A DNA stretch of 64,000 nucleotides from Akebia trifoliata (GCA_017979445.1 CM030710.1:17036248-17100247); one strand, 5' to 3'; positions 11,767 through 23,995 are shown, counted from the stretch's first letter. Numbers and translations: made by a program. The notes: generated from the sequence alone by a model not told the origin.

Positions 11767-12718
11767 TGTTATGTGCCGTAAATCAGAAATTAATACTTTT
11801 ATACTCTCCTTAGCTTGTGGGCAAGTAAGGGGATCGAACTATAGAGAAAAGGGGAATGTTACCAAGTTAGCAAGAATGAAGTTAATCGAAGTTACAATTT
11901 TAAAATTATTTTTGTATTTTTGTGAAACAAATGAAGAGTAAATGTTGTAGGAAATTAAAATAATAGAAAGAAAATTATCATAAGAAAGTAATAAGATATA
12001 GTCGTTAGTGATTAGAGTAATGTAGGATTAGCAAATAAAACTACATTTGAGTCTATCCTTCTTTGTAATCAACCTCAAGGGCTTAGTGTGAGTTTCTTAG
12101 GTTGAAAGATATGACATGAAGCTTTGAAAAACACTATAGTTAGGACTTCTTCACCCACTAATGTGTGAAGTCCCTACCATCAAATATCTAGTTTAAGCGT
12201 ATTCTATCTTGATTTTATCTAAAGCATAAAATATCTAAATTAAGCATATGAGGTGTAAAGATTCATCTAAAGATTTGATCCATTAGAATTGGATAAAATC
12301 TTGAAGTGAATCCTATAAAAAGCATAAAAAACATGGAAGGATAAGGAAATAATTTAGAAATAAGATAGACTTTTCCACATTGATAGTTGACTGCATCACA
12401 TTGATCTAGAAATATCTAGATTCCAATTTTTGCATGGTTGCTTGATTGGACTTCCTGATTGCAATGCATTCTTGATTTATTGATTTGGTGTTTATCTAGA
12501 TGAGTTGATTATTGACCTGTACAGTGAACACATGCGATCAATTTTTTGATATTTATAATTATTTTATGCAATTAAGCCTAATTAATATGGTATATCTTGA
12601 AATATGATAAATTGAGGCTCAACATACTTATTTATCTAATCTAATGAAATAAGGATAGAAATCAAGATAAATACATGGTAAAAATACAGATAAATTAATG
12701 TTTGAGACACTGATCACA
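11767..12718 (-). mobile_element. Athila-like LTR, right arm, minus strand
   Basis: The reverse complement of this segment aligns with 9711-11018. On the minus strand it starts TGTGATCAGTGTC and ends ..GGCACATAACA. It is about 350 bases shorter than the left arm because the TATA-containing segment is absent. Upstream on the minus strand is AAGTTTGGAG, resembling the PPT of Athila elements, so this is best read as the 3' LTR of a minus-strand copy. Confidence 0.6.
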
Positions 12719-14760
12719 CTCCAAACTTATCTTTTTTTAGTCCATTGAAAAAAAAATTACCACTTTCACAAGCATCTCGACTATATTTAGCGAATGCAGT
12801 AAGCCCTTAAACCGCTAGGTTATTCTTAATGGACGAGTTTGACTTGTGAAGATTTGTAGAGAATATACCCATAAAATTTGAGACAACTTTTGAAGTAATA
12901 GTAATCAAAATCAACACTAGTATCTAAAAGTGCCAATTCTTTAAGATTTGTTAGCCCTTTGGAAGTAATACCTAGTATGGAATCTCAACTATTACTTCTC
13001 TATGAAAAAACTTTGACTTATATTGACATTTAAGACATAGTAATTCTAACTTAGAAACTTTAGAGATTTAGTTTCCTAGAGTGAGTTTCAACTTTCTAAC
13101 TAATCCAAAATATTTGGATTAACTTAGGGTTTAATTTTAAATTTAACATCTTATCTAGGGTAGTTAAAAGTGTGGGTATTCACTTTAATACCTCTAAGAG
13201 ACTTTATTTATGATATTTCAGCATACTCGCGTTTTTACAGTTAATGGATTTTACCTTACTGAAACTCTAAGCTTTCTATTTTGATTCTTTTGAATCTTTA
13301 TTTTTTTTTTCGTTTCAAGGGATCTTTTTCTTTTTCTTGTTTGTTTATTTTTTCTTTTTCTTTTTCTAGTAAGCAACCATTTTTCAAGGTACTCAATCTA
13401 ATTCAATGGTTGTTACTCAAGACAAATTCAATCTAGTTTTATTTTTCTTTAATCAGCCAATCAATTGAACAATGAAGTCAAAGTTCATCACTCCTGTTTT
13501 TCTTTATACTCTAGATAGAAAGAAGGTAGCAAGTTCACTCAATTAAACCTAGAATCTTAGTAACCTTGTTAGAAATAACTATAAACAAAAAGTAAGTTTG
13601 CTCTAACTTTTGCCTAAGAGAAACACGAATGGAGACTCCAAATCAAAACTTCCAACCAAAGATTAATTTAGTATTTTTAACTAAGTGTTTTAAAGATACA
13701 AGCTGAGATCGTGAACAAAATACAACATAGTTGCCAAAATATTTTTCAAAACTTCTCAAATTTTTGTGATTTTGTTTTTTGAATAGAAAACAAAAGAAAA
13801 TAAATGGAAATCCGACCCTATACCTCCAAACTTAATCATAATATTGTCTTCAATATTTTAGTATGCACATGCAAATACAAAATTGAAATTGACAAAAGGA
13901 AATGAAGTGGGTTGGATAGTACCTAAAAATGATCCTATAATCTTGTGATATTAACATAATATCTCTTGAAATGAGACAACACACTACTCACCATTGTCGC
14001 AGCGTCAATTGTATATGTCATATTAATCGTTATCACATTGTATGATACTAGAAACACCACGAAAAATACTCTGATCATAGTTTATGTAATTAGTTCCTGA
14101 GCTATGTCGGAAAAACATATACCAATATTTTCAACTTACACTGTGTAAACTAGCACAAGACAAAATAATTATGAAAAAGAAAATGATTTCTAAGAAATAC
14201 TACAAAAAGAAATTATTGTTTGAAACACACATAGATACTACAACATTCAGATAAAACAAAAACTACTTAACAAGCAAATCCTGATCACATATACAAATAA
14301 ACTCCTAATAAAATGTTTAATCCCTATGAGCTCTACCTCTAGGAATGGCTGTATCAAATTCTCGTACTCTCTCACATTGTTTAGCTGCATTGAGTCGTCG
14401 CTCTAACCCCTTATCTCTTTTATACAGCTTATCCATCCCTTTGAAATTTTTTGTAAATACCTTCTATAGGGGACGTGGTTTGACCTCTTTCAAGAAGGAT
14501 GTGTCCTAAAAATCTAGACTAAACGATCTAACTTAGCTTATTCCAACCTCATCAAATTCTTGTCTAGGGTGCTCATAACCATGAGGGCTTTCGTGCTCTT
14601 CAAAGTACTTTGGTATCGGCTGCCATAAACCCAATGCACACTCTACAAAAGATGATACACCTTTGAATTCTAAAAGTTAGATCATCTTGCCTTGGGGTGT
14701 TAGTATTACCATTAGTACTCCTATACGCCTCTCAAGAACCTGATAGACTAAGTGTGGGCA
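12719..14760 (-). other. probable 3' region of minus Athila-like element
   Basis: AT-rich sequence upstream (minus strand) of the right Athila LTR. Near 14310-14450 a minus-strand frame reads MDKLYKRDKGLERRL then EFDTAIPRGR. It may be the end of an element ORF, but I do not recognise its family. T-rich tracts (13295-13370) are on the plus strand. No host gene is visible. The right edge, where the Tat fragment begins, lies near 14750. Confidence 0.35.
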
Positions 14761-14797
14761 AGAAAGAGAAGAACTACTTGTAGAAGAACTGAAAAAT

Positions 14798-15235
14798 ATG
14801 GAAGAAGGACAAGAAATAAGTAACCATCCAAGATGGAGAATCTATGTAGATGGGTCCCTAAACCAGGAAGGATTAGGAATAGGGGTGGTATTAATTACTC
14901 CAAACAGCTCTAAGATAGAAAAGACCGTGAGATTAGGATTCAAAACGTCGAACAATGAGGTGGAATATGAGGCAATGTTGTTCGACCTTAATTCGTTAAT
15001 AGGGCTGGGGGTAACAGAAGCTACAATCTACAACGACTCACAACTAGTAGTTAACCATGTCAATAGAACATTTGAGGCACGAGATCCTAGGATGCAACTC
15101 TATTTAGAGAAAATCAGGTCGACCATGCTTTGAGAAAAGGAAGTGAAAGTAGAATACATACCAAGAGTAGACAATAGATATGTAGACGCTCTAGCCTTCA
15201 TAGCCTCAATGCTGGCAAGGTAGGATAAGAGAAAA
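14798..15235 (+). pseudogene. Tat archaeal-type RNase H (aRH) remnant
   Basis: The frame opens WRIYVDGSLNQEGLGIGVVL, then NNEVEYEAM and YNDSQLVVN. These are the D, E and D catalytic segments of the second RNase H that Tat-lineage elements carry between the retroviral RNase H and integrase. The end (VEYIPRVDNRYVDALAFIAS) matches the usual closing motif, with Asn-x-x-Ala-Asp-Ala-Leu altered to DNRYVDAL. One stop follows residue 111, at about 15131. RT and the first RNase H are missing, so the copy is 5' truncated. It continues in the same strand into integrase. Confidence 0.8.
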
Positions 15236-15269
15236 CTATCACTAGGTTACTAGGAAATGCCTGTGATAA

Positions 15270-16560
15270 ATGAACTGAAGTTGGTCAGTGTGGTAGCTGC
15301 GATTGAGGATCAAGGGTGGATGAATCCAATCTTCGACTTCCTACAATAAGAATTGTTGCTTGATGATCCAAGGGAGGCAAGACGTGTGAAGACCATGGTA
15401 GAAGGATACATAATCCTGGATGGGAAACTATAAAGAAAGTATATAAGGATGCCACTCCTACGTTGCCTATCGTCAGATGAAACGAAGGATGTGCTGAGAA
15501 AAATCCATGAAGGAAAATACGAGAATCATTTAGGAACAAGGTCTTTGGCTCATAAAGTACTCTCACAAGGGTATTTCTGGTTGTACTTACAGAAAGACGC
15601 AGCTTTGTATGTCAAGTATTGCGGTACCTGCCAAAGCCATGATAGAATAATCTGTAAGCCAATAGTGCAACTCAATTCCTTTATCAACCATTGGCCGTTC
15701 GCACAATAAGGGATTGATTTGGTAAGTCCACTACCTAGAGCGCCAGGTAATCTAACTTTTTTACTAGGGGCGATAGATTACTTTACAAAATGGGCAGAAG
15801 CATTCTTGCTTATCAAAATTCTCCAACAAGAAGTGTAGAAATTCATTTGAAAAAATATAATCTATCGATTTGGTATGCCGCGCACTATAGTCTCAGATAA
15901 TGGGAGACAATTTGCAGGGGAATAGAATAAAGATTTTTGTAGAGAATATGGGATAACATTGTTATTTTCCACGTTATAGTATCCACAGGGCAACGGACAG
16001 GCTGAAGCCACAAACAAAATGCTAATAGATACGCTAAAGAAGAGGTTGGGAGAAGCAAATGATAGATGGACAACAGTCTTACATGGGATATTATGGGCCT
16101 ACAAGATGACTGTCAGAACCTCTACAGGGATCACTTTATTTACTATGGCATATGGAATGGAGGCAATGATACCAACAGAGATTAGCTTCCCCACAACAAA
16201 ATCAAAAGTAGTGTAGATTGACCAGAACAACCACCAAATAATCACTGAGTTGGACTTGCTGGAAGAAGAATAAGAAGCAACGTTGATAAGACTGGAGAGC
16301 TATCACCAGAAGTTGCAGAGTTAATTCAATAAGAAAGTCCGCCATAGGTAGTTTTGAAAAGGAGACCTAGTACTGCACAGAATATTCTAGAATACAGAGG
16401 AACATAGTGGGAAACTAGGTCCAAATTGGGAAGGTCCATATATAGTAGCGAAAATAGGCCAGAAGGGAGTATATTATTTGGTGACAATGACCGGTCAAGA
16501 ATTGCCGAGACCATGAAATATATGTAATCTCAAAAGATATTACCAATAAAAAAAATCTCC
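15270..16560 (+). pseudogene. Tat integrase remnant
   Basis: The HHCC zinc-binding end is complete in pattern (IHEGKYENH..., YCGTCQ near 15510-15640). The core follows with GIDLVSP near 15713, IVSDNG near 15890 and GNGQAEATNK near 15990-16015, which supply the D, D and E catalytic residues. The C-terminal part includes GDLVLHRIF near 16357 and GPNWEGPYIV near 16423. At least six stops interrupt one nearly continuous reading path. Integrase joins element cDNA to the host chromosome. The sequence is clearly diverged from the integrases at 36.7 and 51.4-52.5 kb, so this is a separate Tat family. Confidence 0.8.
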
Positions 16561-16584
16561 ATTGGTTGCTAGAAGCCTATGCAT

Positions 16585-17130
16585 GAAAATAGTTGAATTG
16601 GATCCTACCTGGATCCAGGCCTACGTGGGCTTTCTCTGCCTTAATTGGCAGGGTAAGAAGCTAGTCGGTGCCGTACTTTATCATGAGTAATAAAGCACTA
16701 AATATGGATCCCACTTAGGTCTGGGCCTATGTGGGTTTTTTCTGCCTTAATTGACAAGGTAAGAAGCTGGTCAGGGCCCTACTCTAACACGAGTACAGTA
16801 GCACTAAAGATGGATCCTACCTAGGTCCGGGCCTACGTGGATCTTTTCTGTCTTAATTGGCAAGGTAAGAAGCTGGTTGGGGTCCTGCTTTGACGCGAGT
16901 TAAATAGTACTAAAGATGGAGTCCACCTGGGTCCAAGCCTACGTGGGTCTTCTCTACCATAATTGGTAGGGTTAGAAACTGGTTAGTGCCCTACTATGCC
17001 ATGAGTATAATAGTATTAAAATGGATCATACTTGGGTTCGGGTCTACGTGATTTTGTTTTACCTTAACTGACAAGGTACTGAGCTAGTTGGGGCCCTATT
17101 CTGGGACGAGTAACATAATACTAAGATGGG
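16585..17130 (+). repeat. 106-bp tandem array, about 5 copies
   Basis: The motif (C/T)CTA(C/T)GTG recurs at 16620, 16726, 16832, 16938 and 17043, giving a period of 105-106 bases. Each unit also has GGATCC(T/C)AC, CCTTAATTGGCA and AAGAAGCTGGT. Two more diverged units (ATCTGCCTTAATTG, CCTTTACC) follow to about 17290. The array lies directly downstream of integrase, so it is the 3' untranslated region of that Tat element. Confidence 0.85.
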
Positions 17131-17411
17131 CTTTTCTGAGAATCAAGTCCTTGTAGCTCTCATCTGCCTTAATTGTTAAAGTGAAGAGTTGGACAACCAC
17201 GTTCTATCTTGAGTGACAGAACATAGAGATGAGCTCTTTCGAGAGTAAGGTCCTCGTAGCCCTCCTTTACCTATAGAGGAAAATATGAGGGTTGGACGAT
17301 TACAGTTTGCCCTAGAATAACAAAAACACTATAGAAGATCCCTTTTGAGAACAAGGATGTGCACGATACAACTATGTCTTGAAAGCATTAAACGATATCC
17401 TACACTGCTTT
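17131..17411 (+). other. 3' region of Tat element, no PPT seen
   Basis: Decayed continuation of the 106-bp array, then about 120 bases of unique sequence ending CACTGCTTT before the LTR at 17412. No purine tract abuts that LTR, so the LTR probably belongs to another element inserted here. Confidence 0.4.
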
Positions 17412-20400
17412 TGTAGACACCCATTTTTGCATCTGCCTAATTCGACAATTCGTCACCCATTATTGTGGATTCCTAATGATGAGCATAAAGAACTCGAAGG
17501 CTTGTGAGTACTGTTTGATTCCTTCCGTTTCTAGTCTTTTTATTCTCACTACTCATTACGATTCTACGCACGCTTAGGATCGTTACATCTTACACTCGAC
17601 ATAGTAAGCACGTATGCATAGGTTCGCTACATAGTATGATAACTTAGAGATCACACTACGCTAAAAAATTACAACCTCGAGACTTAGAAATAACCACGCA
17701 GGGACTGAAAGAAACCTCACGTTAAAATTCGTAAAAATCAACAAAATGACGAAAATATCCTTCATAAATTTTGGACCTCTGAAAAACTCGAAAGTACCTC
17801 CATTGCACTCCGAATATGATTTCGAGTCTAACGGGACCCAACTCGATGAAAATAGAGAAATTCATAAAAATCTATAAAAAAATCATCAAAATGATGAAAA
17901 TACCCCAATTTTGGACCTCTAAAAAATCTCGAAAGTACCTCCATTGCATCCATTGCACTCAGAATGTGATTTTGAGTCTAGCGGGACCTAAATCGATGAA
18001 AACAAAGAAATTTAGAAAAATTCATAAAAATGACCAAAATACCCCTCAATATCCAACTCTAATATAGAAACCTTGATCTCTAGGAAAATAAAATTCGAAT
18101 AAAAAATCAAACTAAAATTCAACCATAGGAACCAATTTAAAATTCAAATAAAATTTAAACCAAATATCAAAATAAAATTCAAATTGAAAATTAAACTAAA
18201 ATTTAACCAAGATCAAATTAAAATTCAAAATTTAACAACAATTTAAAATCGAAAATCAAATTAAAATTCAATAAAAATACAAAATAAAAATTAAGTTTAA
18301 ATTAAAAATCAAGCAATCAATTAAAATACAAAAATCAAAATTAAATTTAAAATGAAGTTAAAAAGCATTCAACCAATTAAAAAGTAAAATTAAATCAAAT
18401 CGATCAACCAGTCAAAATTAAAATCGAACCGATCAACCCATCAAAATAAAATATAATCGACCAACAACCAATAAAAATTCAAATTAAATTTTAATCTAAC
18501 AATTGAAATTCAAAATTTAAAACCAAATACAAATTCAAATTTAATTTAAAACATCAAACTTAAATATCAAATCAAAATGTTGACAAATCTGAAATTCAAA
18601 TTCAAATAAAAAAAATCAACCAATTAGGATTCAGCGACAATAAAGTACCGTAGTATAAGTAGCATAGGATCCCCGCTCCCATTCTCCAATAAAAAGAATA
18701 AAAAAAAAAAGGAACGTGGGCACTCTCTTGTTCCTTCTCTAACGACTTCCTCTTCAACCACACCAACGTCTCCAACACTCCTCATGAGATCTCCATGTTC
18801 TCTCTACTCTCCCATCTCCACCCTCTCTCACATCCTCATCTCTTTCCATTTTCCCTCTCTCAGATTTTGAGGGAAGAACCACCATAAAAGAAGAGGAGAG
18901 GCAACTATTAGGGGTGAGATTTTTTTTTGGCTGCCCTTAGAGAGAAAAAACCAGCAACAATCAGCTTATTCACTATTTTAAAAAATAAAAATCAGCAACC
19001 TCTCTCAACCCCCAACCTTGCTGCACTTTTTTTCTTCTTCCCTATCAAGTCTGCAACAGCCCAAGCTCTCCATTAAAGAAAACCTGCAACAGCCCAGGCT
19101 CTCCATTAAACACCTACAACCTCATCTCCCACCATCTCTCCAATCCCTCTTCTCTCTCTCTCTTTCTCTCACATTTTATGGTAGAGCCACCATAAAATAG
19201 AAAAAATAGCAACCTCTTCAAAAAAGGGAAGACGTTTTTTTGGTGGCTGCCTTATAAAAAAAAAACCTACAACTCAAAAAAAAAAGCTGGCTGTCCCAAC
19301 TTATTTGGAGGTTCTAGTTCATAGCAACTCCTCTTGTTGCAAGAGAGCATTGATCAAAGGGAGGAACTCTCTCACGTTTTTCCTTCCTGCCTTTCAAAAA
19401 AAAAATCAGTCGATCTCTCTTCTCCAACGAAATTTCAACACCTCTCTTCAATGCTTCTTGGTCTCTCTGATTTTCATCTTTATTCTTTGCCCTTCACCTC
19501 TCCTTACGTCTCAACCCCTTTCTATCTTCTTCTCTTCATGGTCATCTACAAGTTCAATTTCTATTTTGGACAGAAAACAAAGAAGAAGAAAAAGAGAATA
19601 AGAGAGAAGGGAGGCTTATTGGTTGCTCTCTCCTTCTTCAACCATTGACTATCACGTTTCTGTTGCAACCACCCTTGCTGCAATCAGTCTTTGCTGCCCA
19701 GAAAATCTCTTCAATTCGTTGCTACGACACTGTTACGTCACATATAAGTACGTTTATCTCTCTGTCTTCGTCTCTCAAACAGCGAGTACTCACGAGCCTT
19801 TGGATTCTACCTGAAGGAATAAATTCATTATTATCGATTCTACAGGTAACTTTATCTTCGGTTTAGTCTGTTAATTTAATTTAATTTTTTTTATTTTTTA
19901 TTTTTTATTTGTTTTTGTTCTCCTCATTTTTATTTTTATTTTTTTTCCTCCATGTTCATGTGTTTTTAATTGGATTTTCCCTCGCATTAATGTCTCCCAT
20001 TTTTAGCATCTTAATTATGGTAGAGTTTATTATGGAAGGGGTCTTTATTTATACTCGAGATGCTTTGTAATGATTCAGTCGTATTTTACATGATTTATAA
20101 TAAGGGATGTACATTTCTTTTTAATATTTATTTTCACATGGTGATAGGTTTGGAGAGTTTTTTTTAGAATGCCTCCATGTTGTTTATTTTATTATTTTAT
20201 TTTTATTGATTCTTGATCACATATTCTTTAATGCACTTAAATTAATCCGTTGATTTTTGGGTATACGCGGCACTAATGGTAACCTTTACGATGGCGAAAA
20301 ATTAATAGATCGATTCGACCATTTTTGTTGATAGATTGATTGGGCCAACTCGTTATTTTCAAGTTAGTGGATCGGTTCATTAATTGTTGATATCTATCGA

Positions 20401-21810
20401 GTCGATTTTTGTTGTTATTGGGTTAACTCATTAATGCTCATCTACTAAAAAAAAATTAATTAAAGATAAAAATAGAAATCAATTTTCACAATAAAAATTG
20501 CGAGTCGATTCACTGATTTTGGGGATATTGGAAATTTGAATTGATTTTTTTTTTATAAATTAGGCACGTGGGTTAACTCACCCATTTAATACACGAGGCG
20601 ATTCCAACAAAAATTAAGATTATTTTAATTAACAAATTGCGAGTCGACCCACTGATTTTAGGGACATTGGAAATTTGAATCGATTTTTTGAAAGCACATG
20701 GGTGAACTCACTGATTTATTACACGTGGCGATTTAAAAAAAATCAGGATTCTTTTGATTAAAAAATTGCGAGTCAACTTACTTATTTTGGGGGCATTGGG
20801 AATTTGAATCGATGTTTTTTATATAAATTAGGCACGTGGGTTAACTCATCGATTTAATACACGTGGCGATTCTAAAAAAATCAAGATTCATTTAATTAAC
20901 AAATTGCGAGTCGACACATTGGTTTTGGGGACATTAAAAATTTGAATCGATTTTTTTTATATAAATTAGGCATGTGGGTTAACTCACCGATTTAATACAC
21001 GTGCCAATTCTAAAAAATTGAAGATTCTTTTGGTTAACAAATTGCGAGTCGACTCACTGATTTTAGGGACATTTGAAATTTGAATCGATTTTTTTATCAA
21101 TTAGGCACGTGGGTTAACTCACCGATTTAATACACGTGGTGATTCCAAAAATTCAAGAATCTTTTTATTAACAAATTGTGAGTTGACTCATTGATTTTGG
21201 GACATTAGAAGTTTGAATTATTTTTTTTTATAAATAGGCCATGTGAGTTAACTCACCGATTTAATAAATGTGGCAATTCAAAAAAACATGAATCGAATTT
21301 CTTCGATAAATATCATCATTGAGCCAGTTCATTAATTTTGTGTACAGGGCATTAAAAATTGATTTCACATTCTCTTAAATGTGACTAAATCGATTCATTA
21401 AATTTTGATGCCACGTATGTCTTATCAATCGTGGGATTCCATTATACGAAATTCAAGAATCCATATAATTATTTAGTCATAAAATTTATTTAGTAATTCG
21501 ATGCAATTTGATGATGATTGGACCCTAGTTTGACTTTTAGTGTTTGAATGTTGACCATAGGATATTTTTGGATCATAGTAGAGACTGATCGTCTTGATTA
21601 GACGGGTTTGGTTCCTAACACCTTCTGAAATGCTTAACCTGACCCCTTACCCATCTCTCTGATCCGAGGTCCGACCCATATCCATTTGGAGTTAATTTTG
21701 GTTCCTAGACCTAAACTAGGTGGCGACTCCCTATTCTTTTAAAATTCTCGAGATACATAATCGGATCCCTATCCGTTATTTAACAGTCGACCGGGGTCGA
21801 GGCGATTTCA
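17412..21810 (+). mobile_element. long Tat-type LTR (about 4.4 kb)
   Basis: It starts TGTAGACACCCATTTTTGCA and ends GAGGCGATTTCA just before a tRNA-Arg PBS, which fixes the plus orientation. The first 350 bases match the minus LTR at 4304 and are related to those at 37134 and 23995. Inside are an AT-rich zone made of AAATTAAA-type words (18080-18620), a CT-rich zone (18700-19200) and a 135-bp tandem array (20490-21310). Near the end TTGGTTCCTAACACCTTC and TAGGTGGCGACTCCC are shared with the LTR end at 26147-26384. LTRs of several kb are known for Ogre/Tat elements. Short open frames inside are not genes. Confidence 0.7.
20490..21310 (+). repeat. about 135-bp tandem array inside LTR, 6 copies
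   Basis: The marker TTG(C/T)GAGT(C/T) recurs at about 20500, 20639, 20768, 20906, 21044 and 21178. Each unit contains TTGAATCGATTTTTT, GTGGGTTAACTCACCGATTT and TAATACACGTGGCGATTC. Units vary by small indels, with periods from 129 to 139. Confidence 0.85.
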
Positions 21811-21811
21811 G

Positions 21812-21829
21812 TGGTGACTCCACTGGGGA
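21812..21829 (+). promoter_or_regulatory. primer-binding site, tRNA-Arg type
   Basis: TGGTGACTCCACTGGGGA starts one base after the LTR end. It is complementary to the 3' end of plant tRNA-Arg with about two mismatches (expected TGGCGACTCCGCTGGGG), the PBS type associated with Ogre/Tat elements. Confidence 0.75.
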
Positions 21830-22861
21830 TACTTAGGGTCAAACTTGACCCGATCCAAGATTATCCTTAGGTTGACTTTTTCCTTGAGTCTACCCAGTTG
21901 ACTCAATGAGAATCTTAGATTAGGCTAGATTTTATCATTTTTTTCATTGACATGTGATTAGATATGTTTAATTGTTTATCTCTATTGATTGGATTGATGA
22001 TTAAATGCATTTGATTTGTATGGTTGGATATTTACGAAAAATGCCCCGGGCGCACTTTGTCCCTTTGCACACACTTACGAGCATGCATACTCATATTTGC
22101 ATCATATCATGTCCTTATAAATCTAGTAGTCGGATCTAAGTTAAGCTGGTCCTTCGGGACACGGGGGACGCCCGTGAACGTTACAACTTCAGTACAGTAC
22201 CTTCAGGTATATCAAACTGGAACACCACGTACTGCTTGACCAAGTAAAACTGGGATAGTATATCAGTGTTTCAGGTTGAAGTAACCTAAGCTTTGTCCTA
22301 ACCTAGCCTCAATCATATAGAAAGCCTAGAACTTAGGTGCAGTCCTACTAGGTCATGACTCGAATTGACTATAAGTGTTCCCGGGTTGCCTTTATTTAAT
22401 CTAACCAAAAGGTAAGTGGGTGGACCGATCCACATCGCTTAAATGGAACCCGCAACATCGGTCCAACCCAATAAATGTAATTGAAAAGTTGTGTTGACCA
22501 ATCGTTTTCCAACCCATTAGTCCAATTGGTAAGTTGATATTTTGGATCAATATACGAGCCAATCGAGTTAATTGGTTCAATTAAATGTCAATGAGGTGAT
22601 ATATTATTTTTTTGAATCCATTGGGTAGAATCGGTCCGAATGTGGTAACTGAACTTCATTTTCTGACCAATTCTATTCAATGGATCAGATTTTTTTAATC
22701 AAAATGGTTGAATCACATTAAAGATTGTACCAAACAAAAAATAGACGTGGTTTGTTTTTAATGTGTCAGAAATGGGAGTTAGTTTTTGGTTAGATGGCTC
22801 ATGATGATGTATGATTGTTGATGGATCGAGCCTTATAAGCATTCACCACAGTCGATAAGTA
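21830..22861 (+). other. Tat leader, copy A
   Basis: Non-coding leader between PBS and ORF1. From 22030 it matches the leaders at 28470 (plus) and 62500 (minus): AAATGCCCCGGGC, then a UUCG hairpin at 22149-22160 and a GTACC..GGTAT hairpin at 22197-22210, then ATCAAACTGG. The rest (22400-22860) has TGGTTCAATT-type words and no recognisable gene. Confidence 0.6.
22149..22210 (+). promoter_or_regulatory. leader paired hairpins, copy A
   Basis: Hairpin 1 is GTCC-TTCG-GGAC (22149-22160). Hairpin 2 is GTACC-TTCA-GGTAT (22197-22210), followed directly by ATCAAACTGG. The same pair recurs twice in each of the other two leaders. Function is unknown; possible roles are RNA packaging, dimerisation or translation control. 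Confidence 0.5.
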
Positions 22862-23298
22862 CAATTTTGGTGCATTTGGACTTCAAAGCGTATTTTCCTT
22901 TAAGTCAGTGAATGTCAACTGGAACCTCTTATGTGCCGCAGCCAATTTCTGGGACTCGAACTACCATGTATTCCGTTTTGGATAAGTTATACTTTGCCCG
23001 ACTCACGAAGATTATTGCAATATTATGGGGATAAGCACATTAGGTCCAATGATTCAATTTCCATTGAAATCCAAATTCACAAAAGAACTCTCGAAAGGAT
23101 TAGGGGTTAAGCATAAAAAACAAGAGGATTCACTGATCACAGTATACTGAACATGCGAAGACTTCTAGAAGAACATCGAACTCCTGAACACGAAAATTCT
23201 AGGGATTTCGCCTCGGAACCTCACATGAAGGCTAGAGACTTTATTTTATGTTTGGAGGCGTTGTCAACATATTTCTTGGTTTCATTTAGGACGATCAT
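22862..23298 (+). pseudogene. ORF1 (DUF7745-like) fragment, copy A
   Basis: Reads FGAFGLQSVF, then WNLLCAAANFWDSNYHVFRFG, stop, LCPTHEDYCNIMGIS, and after a frame change ARDFILCLEALSTYFL. It lines up with the ORF1 copies at 29676 and 61326, notably the shared LCPTHEDYC block. It has Trp (TGG) where both other copies have a TAG stop. The pattern WNLLxAxxxFWDxxxHxFRFG is typical of plant DUF7745/plant-mobile-domain-like proteins, whose molecular role in retroelements is not established. The copy is cut at 23298 by a minus-strand LTR and has at least one stop and one frameshift. Confidence 0.7.
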
Positions 23299-23995
23299 TG
23301 AAAGCGCCCTCGATCGACAGGGTGCGCGGATCCACTTTTGACCTTTGAGGTTTGGGAGTCGCTACCTAGTTGTTACGGTCTAAGAACCGAATAGAGACTC
23401 GAAACAGATAAATCAACTAATCTACTAAAAAAAATGGGTCCTGGGATTATGTTACGGGGTTGGAAGGTGTTAGGCACCAACCCCGCTCGGCCAATGCCGG
23501 TCTCTACTTATCCCAAATAAGACTACATTGCTAACAAAAAAACCTAGATAAAAAAAATAAAAAAATTTTACCTTCGAACGCAACGGTTCTATTTCTTCAG
23601 ATCTGATAAAACCGCTCCTTGTACCATACTCCTTGCTTCGTTCTATCTCCGGATCTGATTTCTGATCTCTGAGGCAAGGTATCTCTTTCTTAGATCTGGA
23701 TTCTTCGAATTTTTTATGAATTTTGTGGTATTTTGGTAATTTGGTCATTTTTTAGTGATTTTTATCGTAAAGCTTCTTTTTGTTTGCAAGATGATGATTT
23801 TTATGTTTCTGGAGTCATATTTTCTTAGCGTAGCGTGGTTTCTACAATTTTGTCAGTTCAAGATACCTCATCCGGATTTCTGAAACACATCTGGTAACAA
23901 AATAAAGCAATGGAATAAACATCCATCATTGGGAATCGTTGCGATCGGGTTGACGAGTTAATTAATCAGGCGAATGCAAAAATGGGGTGTCTACA
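23299..23995 (-). mobile_element. Tat-type LTR, minus strand, 697 bp
   Basis: On the minus strand it runs from TGTAGACACCCCATTTTTGC (23995) to CGAGGGCGCTTTCA (23299). Both ends match other family members: the start that at 37134, the end that at 26384. Relative to the 37134 copy it lacks roughly 1.1 kb in the middle. No PBS follows its end, and a PPT precedes its start, so it is the 3' LTR of a minus element inserted in ORF1 copy A. Confidence 0.75.

Larger units (their letters stand above)
9711..12718. repeat. long imperfect inverted repeat (Athila LTR arms)
   Basis: The arms 9711-11018 and 11767-12718 point at each other across a spacer of about 750 bases. Colinear blocks can be followed from one end to the other, with one 350-base gap in the right arm. 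LTRs of a single insertion are normally direct repeats, so this is either two head-to-head fragments or an internal inversion. Confidence 0.6.

Noticed and set aside
11591..11941. 116-residue plus-strand frame
   Set aside because: It crosses the junction of leader and inverted LTR and has no domain.
19018..19866. Several Ser/Leu/Phe-rich frames that look like signal peptides or membrane proteins
   Set aside because: They lie in the CT-rich middle of a long LTR, and three frames are open at once because of composition.
17412..21810. Reading 17412 as the 3' LTR of the integrase fragment at 15-16.5 kb
   Set aside because: No polypurine tract abuts it and an Arg PBS follows its end, so it is a 5' LTR of a different element.
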